Shown here in pieces: positions 62,294 to 64,000 of a DNA stretch of 64,000 nt; position 1 is the first letter of the stretch, and each line of letters opens with the position of its first letter. The notes under the pieces are model-generated. The model was not told the origin of the DNA. It made no database searches and was given only the letters and a program-made list of their open reading frames with translations. The DNA lies in NCBI GenBank assembly GCA_033557465.1, contig CM066033.1, positions 709,065,637 to 709,129,636 on the forward strand. The letters run 5' to 3'. The stretch is from Ichthyophis bannanicus (taxonomy: Eukaryota; Chordata; Amphibia; Gymnophiona; Ichthyophiidae). Position numbers and translations under genes: made by a program.

Positions 62294-62938
62294 TTAGAAC
62301 ATAAGAACATAAGATATGCCATACTGGGTCAGACCCAGGTCCATCAAGCCCAGTATCCTGTTTCCAACAGTGGCCAATCTAGGTCATACGTACCTAGCAG
62401 TTTCCCCAAAAGAGACAGGTTCCGCAATGCTTGTACTGGGTCAAGCATTGATATCCTGGGTCCCTTCTTAATAATGGTTTATGGACCTTTCCTCCAGGAA
62501 CTTGTCCAAACCTTTTTTAAACCTAGCTACACTAACAGCCTTTACTACATCCTCCGGTAACAAATTCCAGAGTTTGATTACATGTTGAGTGAAAAAATAT
62601 TTTCTTTTATTAGTCTTAAATAGTTTACCCTGTAGCTTCATTGCATGTCCCCTAATCTTTCTATATTCTGATAACGTAAACAATCGATCTACGTTTACCC
62701 GTTCCACTCCGTTCATTAATTTATAGACTTCTATCATATCTCCCCTCAGCCGTCTCTTTTCCAGGTTAAAGAGCCCTAACCTTTTTAGCCTTTCTTCATA
62801 GGAGTATCCTTTCATCCCCTTTACCATTTTGGTGGCTCTTCTCTGAACCTTTTCTAATAACTCTATATCCTTTTTAAGATACGGCGACCAGAACTGCACA
62901 CAATATTCAAGGTGCGGTCTCACCATGGAACGATATAG
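62294..62938 (-). mobile_element. CR1 LINE fragment in the LARP4 intron
   Basis: The minus-strand frame 62468-62941 (157 codons) has RPHLEYCVQFWSPYLKKDIE, KVQRRATKMVKGMKGYSYEE, FNLEKRRLRGDMIEVYKLMN and ends FLEERSINHY, the complete C-terminus of a CR1 RT. The 3'UTR ends in AAGAACATAAG repeats at 62294. DIRS-K interrupts it at 62939. The frame is intact in this part, so it is younger than the CR1 copies at 5220 and 53271. Confidence 0.88.
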
Positions 62939-64000
62939 CACAGTTACTTACCTGTAACAGGTGATCTCTGGGAACAGCAGGAATAAGTCTTCACATATGG
63001 GTATCGTCGGTACCGACGGAGCCTGCGCGGGAACGCTCCCCTGCGTCAAGTAAGAAAGCTTTTGGGAGCATCCCACAGCGCCTGCGCGCTGCCTTCCCGC
63101 CTTTCCCAACCGCCTCTATCCAGTTCGAGTTTTAAAGATGAGACAAAGAGAGAGAGAGGAAAGGAAAGATACATAGAGAGATACAACTCCTAGGGGAGGA
63201 GGGTGGCTTGTGAAGATTTATTCCTGCTGTTCCCAGAGATCACCTGTTACAGGTAAGTGTGCTATCTCCAGGAACAAGCAGGAATAAGTCTTCACATATG
63301 GGGACTCCCTAGCTGCAGATGCCAGGGAGAAACCCCAGGTTGTGTGTCCTTGAAAAGGACTCTACCTCCCCCCATGGATCTCTGGCATCCGACCAAGGTA
63401 GGTGGGTAGGAGTTGATTAGGAATGGAACAGGTGTTTGAGAACAGCCTGACCAAACGAGGCATCCCGGCGAGAGTCCTTGTCCAAACAGTAATGGGCTGT
63501 GAAGGTATGAACCGAGGCCCAGGTGGACGCTCGACAGATTTGGTCAATGGACACAGAGTTTAGATGAGCCATTGAGGCTACCATGGCTCTCACATTGTGA
63601 GCTGTGACATGGCCCTCCAGAGTAATGTTCCTACTCTGGTAGGCGAAAGAAATACACTGAGCAATCCAGTTGGACATGTTCTCTTAGAGACTGGAAGTCC
63701 TAAATGAGAAGGATCAAAAGCAACAAAGTGTTGAGAAGACTTTCTATGTTGCTGTGTTCTTTGTAAGTAAAAAGCGAGAGCTCTCTTACAATCTAAGGTA
63801 TGAAGATTCCTCTCTGCATTTGATGCATGAGGTCCTGGAAAAAAGACAGGTAAATATACCTCTTGGTTCAGATGAAAAGGTGAGACCACTTTAGGCATAC
63901 AGTGTGGATTGGTCCTGAGGACTACCTTATCATGATGGAACCTTGTATAAGGAGGATTAGCCACCAAAGCTTGCAACTCACTGATGCGGCGTGCTGAGGT
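62939..64000 (-). mobile_element. DIRS element K, left end, runs off the window
   Basis: Left terminus CACAGTTACTTACCTGTAAC (62939-63130), ICR at 63205-63305, then recombinase. Same subfamily as A and D. The ICR lacks 4 bp (AGGTAAGTGTGC where D has AGGTAAGTAACTGTGC). Confidence 0.9.
63417..64000 (-). pseudogene. DIRS-K tyrosine recombinase, C-terminal part
   Basis: The frame 63590-63976 (ALVANPPYTRFHHDKVVLRT; FHLNQEVYLPVFFPGPHASN; LHTLDCKRALAFYLQRTQQH) and, after one frameshift at ~63680, the frame 63417-63677 (GHVTAHNVRAMVASM; HTFTAHYCLDKDSRRDASFG). His, Arg and Tyr are present. The gene continues past 64000. Confidence 0.88.

Larger units (their letters stand above)
61198..64000 (-). other. 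LARP4: LARP4 last intron (partial)
   Basis: No other exon is recognised. 61200-62030 is AT-rich, apparently unique sequence. A GT/AT microsatellite lies at 62005-62042, a short LINE 3' tail at 62043-62130 (GACGGCAGATAAAGACCAG; CCATCTAGTCTGCCCAGCAA), and unassigned sequence at 62131-62293. The rest is CR1 and DIRS-K. Confidence 0.6.

Overview
This is vertebrate nuclear DNA with a single recognisable host gene. The last coding exon of LARP4 (minus strand, stop codon at 60859) ends on the family's conserved RSPK C-terminus. Its 3'UTR probably runs down to about 54.5 kb, and an intron runs off the right edge. Everything else is transposable elements. The mix (many DIRS-type tyrosine-recombinase retrotransposons with protein-level gag, RT/RNase H/methylase-like and recombinase homology, CR1 and L2 LINEs, a Penelope-like element, a hAT element) suggests an amphibian, and I lean to a caecilian. 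That species call is inference. There are no rRNA, tRNA or CRISPR loci and no bacterial operons.

Layout. Bases 168-54157 read as one old, minus-oriented DIRS element (called G here), because matching inverted termini lie at 168-310 and 54046-54157. It has been filled by later insertions. From the left: remnants of G's recombinase end (to ~960); a decayed plus-strand DIRS (I, ~1390-2767); a CR1 tail (2768-3165); DIRS-B (3166-5219 plus 24469-27205); a CR1 inside B (5220-5421 plus 23475-24468); DIRS-A inside that CR1 (5422-23474); a hAT element (6703-9400) and a LINE tail (10031-10427) inside A; a Penelope-like element inside A (12451-21755); and DIRS-C inside the Penelope element (15975-21318). 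To the right of B lies DIRS-E (27206-40716). E is interrupted by a TG...CA element X (29685-37382) that itself carries the near-complete DIRS-D (29940-35545) and an L2 tail. E is followed by the rest of G (recombinase N-terminus, RT, gag; 40717-47107), which contains the internally deleted DIRS-J (43432-45513). A CR1 (47108-47220 plus 53271-54045) is split by the most intact element, DIRS-F (47221-53270).

How the parts work together. In each DIRS element the gag, pol (RT, RNase H, methylase-like domain) and tyrosine recombinase frames lie head to tail on the minus strand. The pol and recombinase frames overlap. The inverted termini are mirrored by an internal complementary region (ICR) close to the recombinase end. 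The ICR is the expected template for completing the circular DNA form, so the ICR mid-point predicts both ends of the element; in DIRS-F it does so to the base. Most elements are broken. D keeps open pol and recombinase frames. F has one premature stop in gag and a Gln in place of the usual second catalytic Arg of the recombinase.

Right of 54157 is single-copy-looking, AT-rich sequence (LARP4 3'UTR, exon, intron). The intron holds a CR1 fragment (62294-62938) cut by a further DIRS element, K, which leaves the window. Element ends are read by eye and are good to roughly 10 bp except where a target-site duplication or an ICR fixes them.
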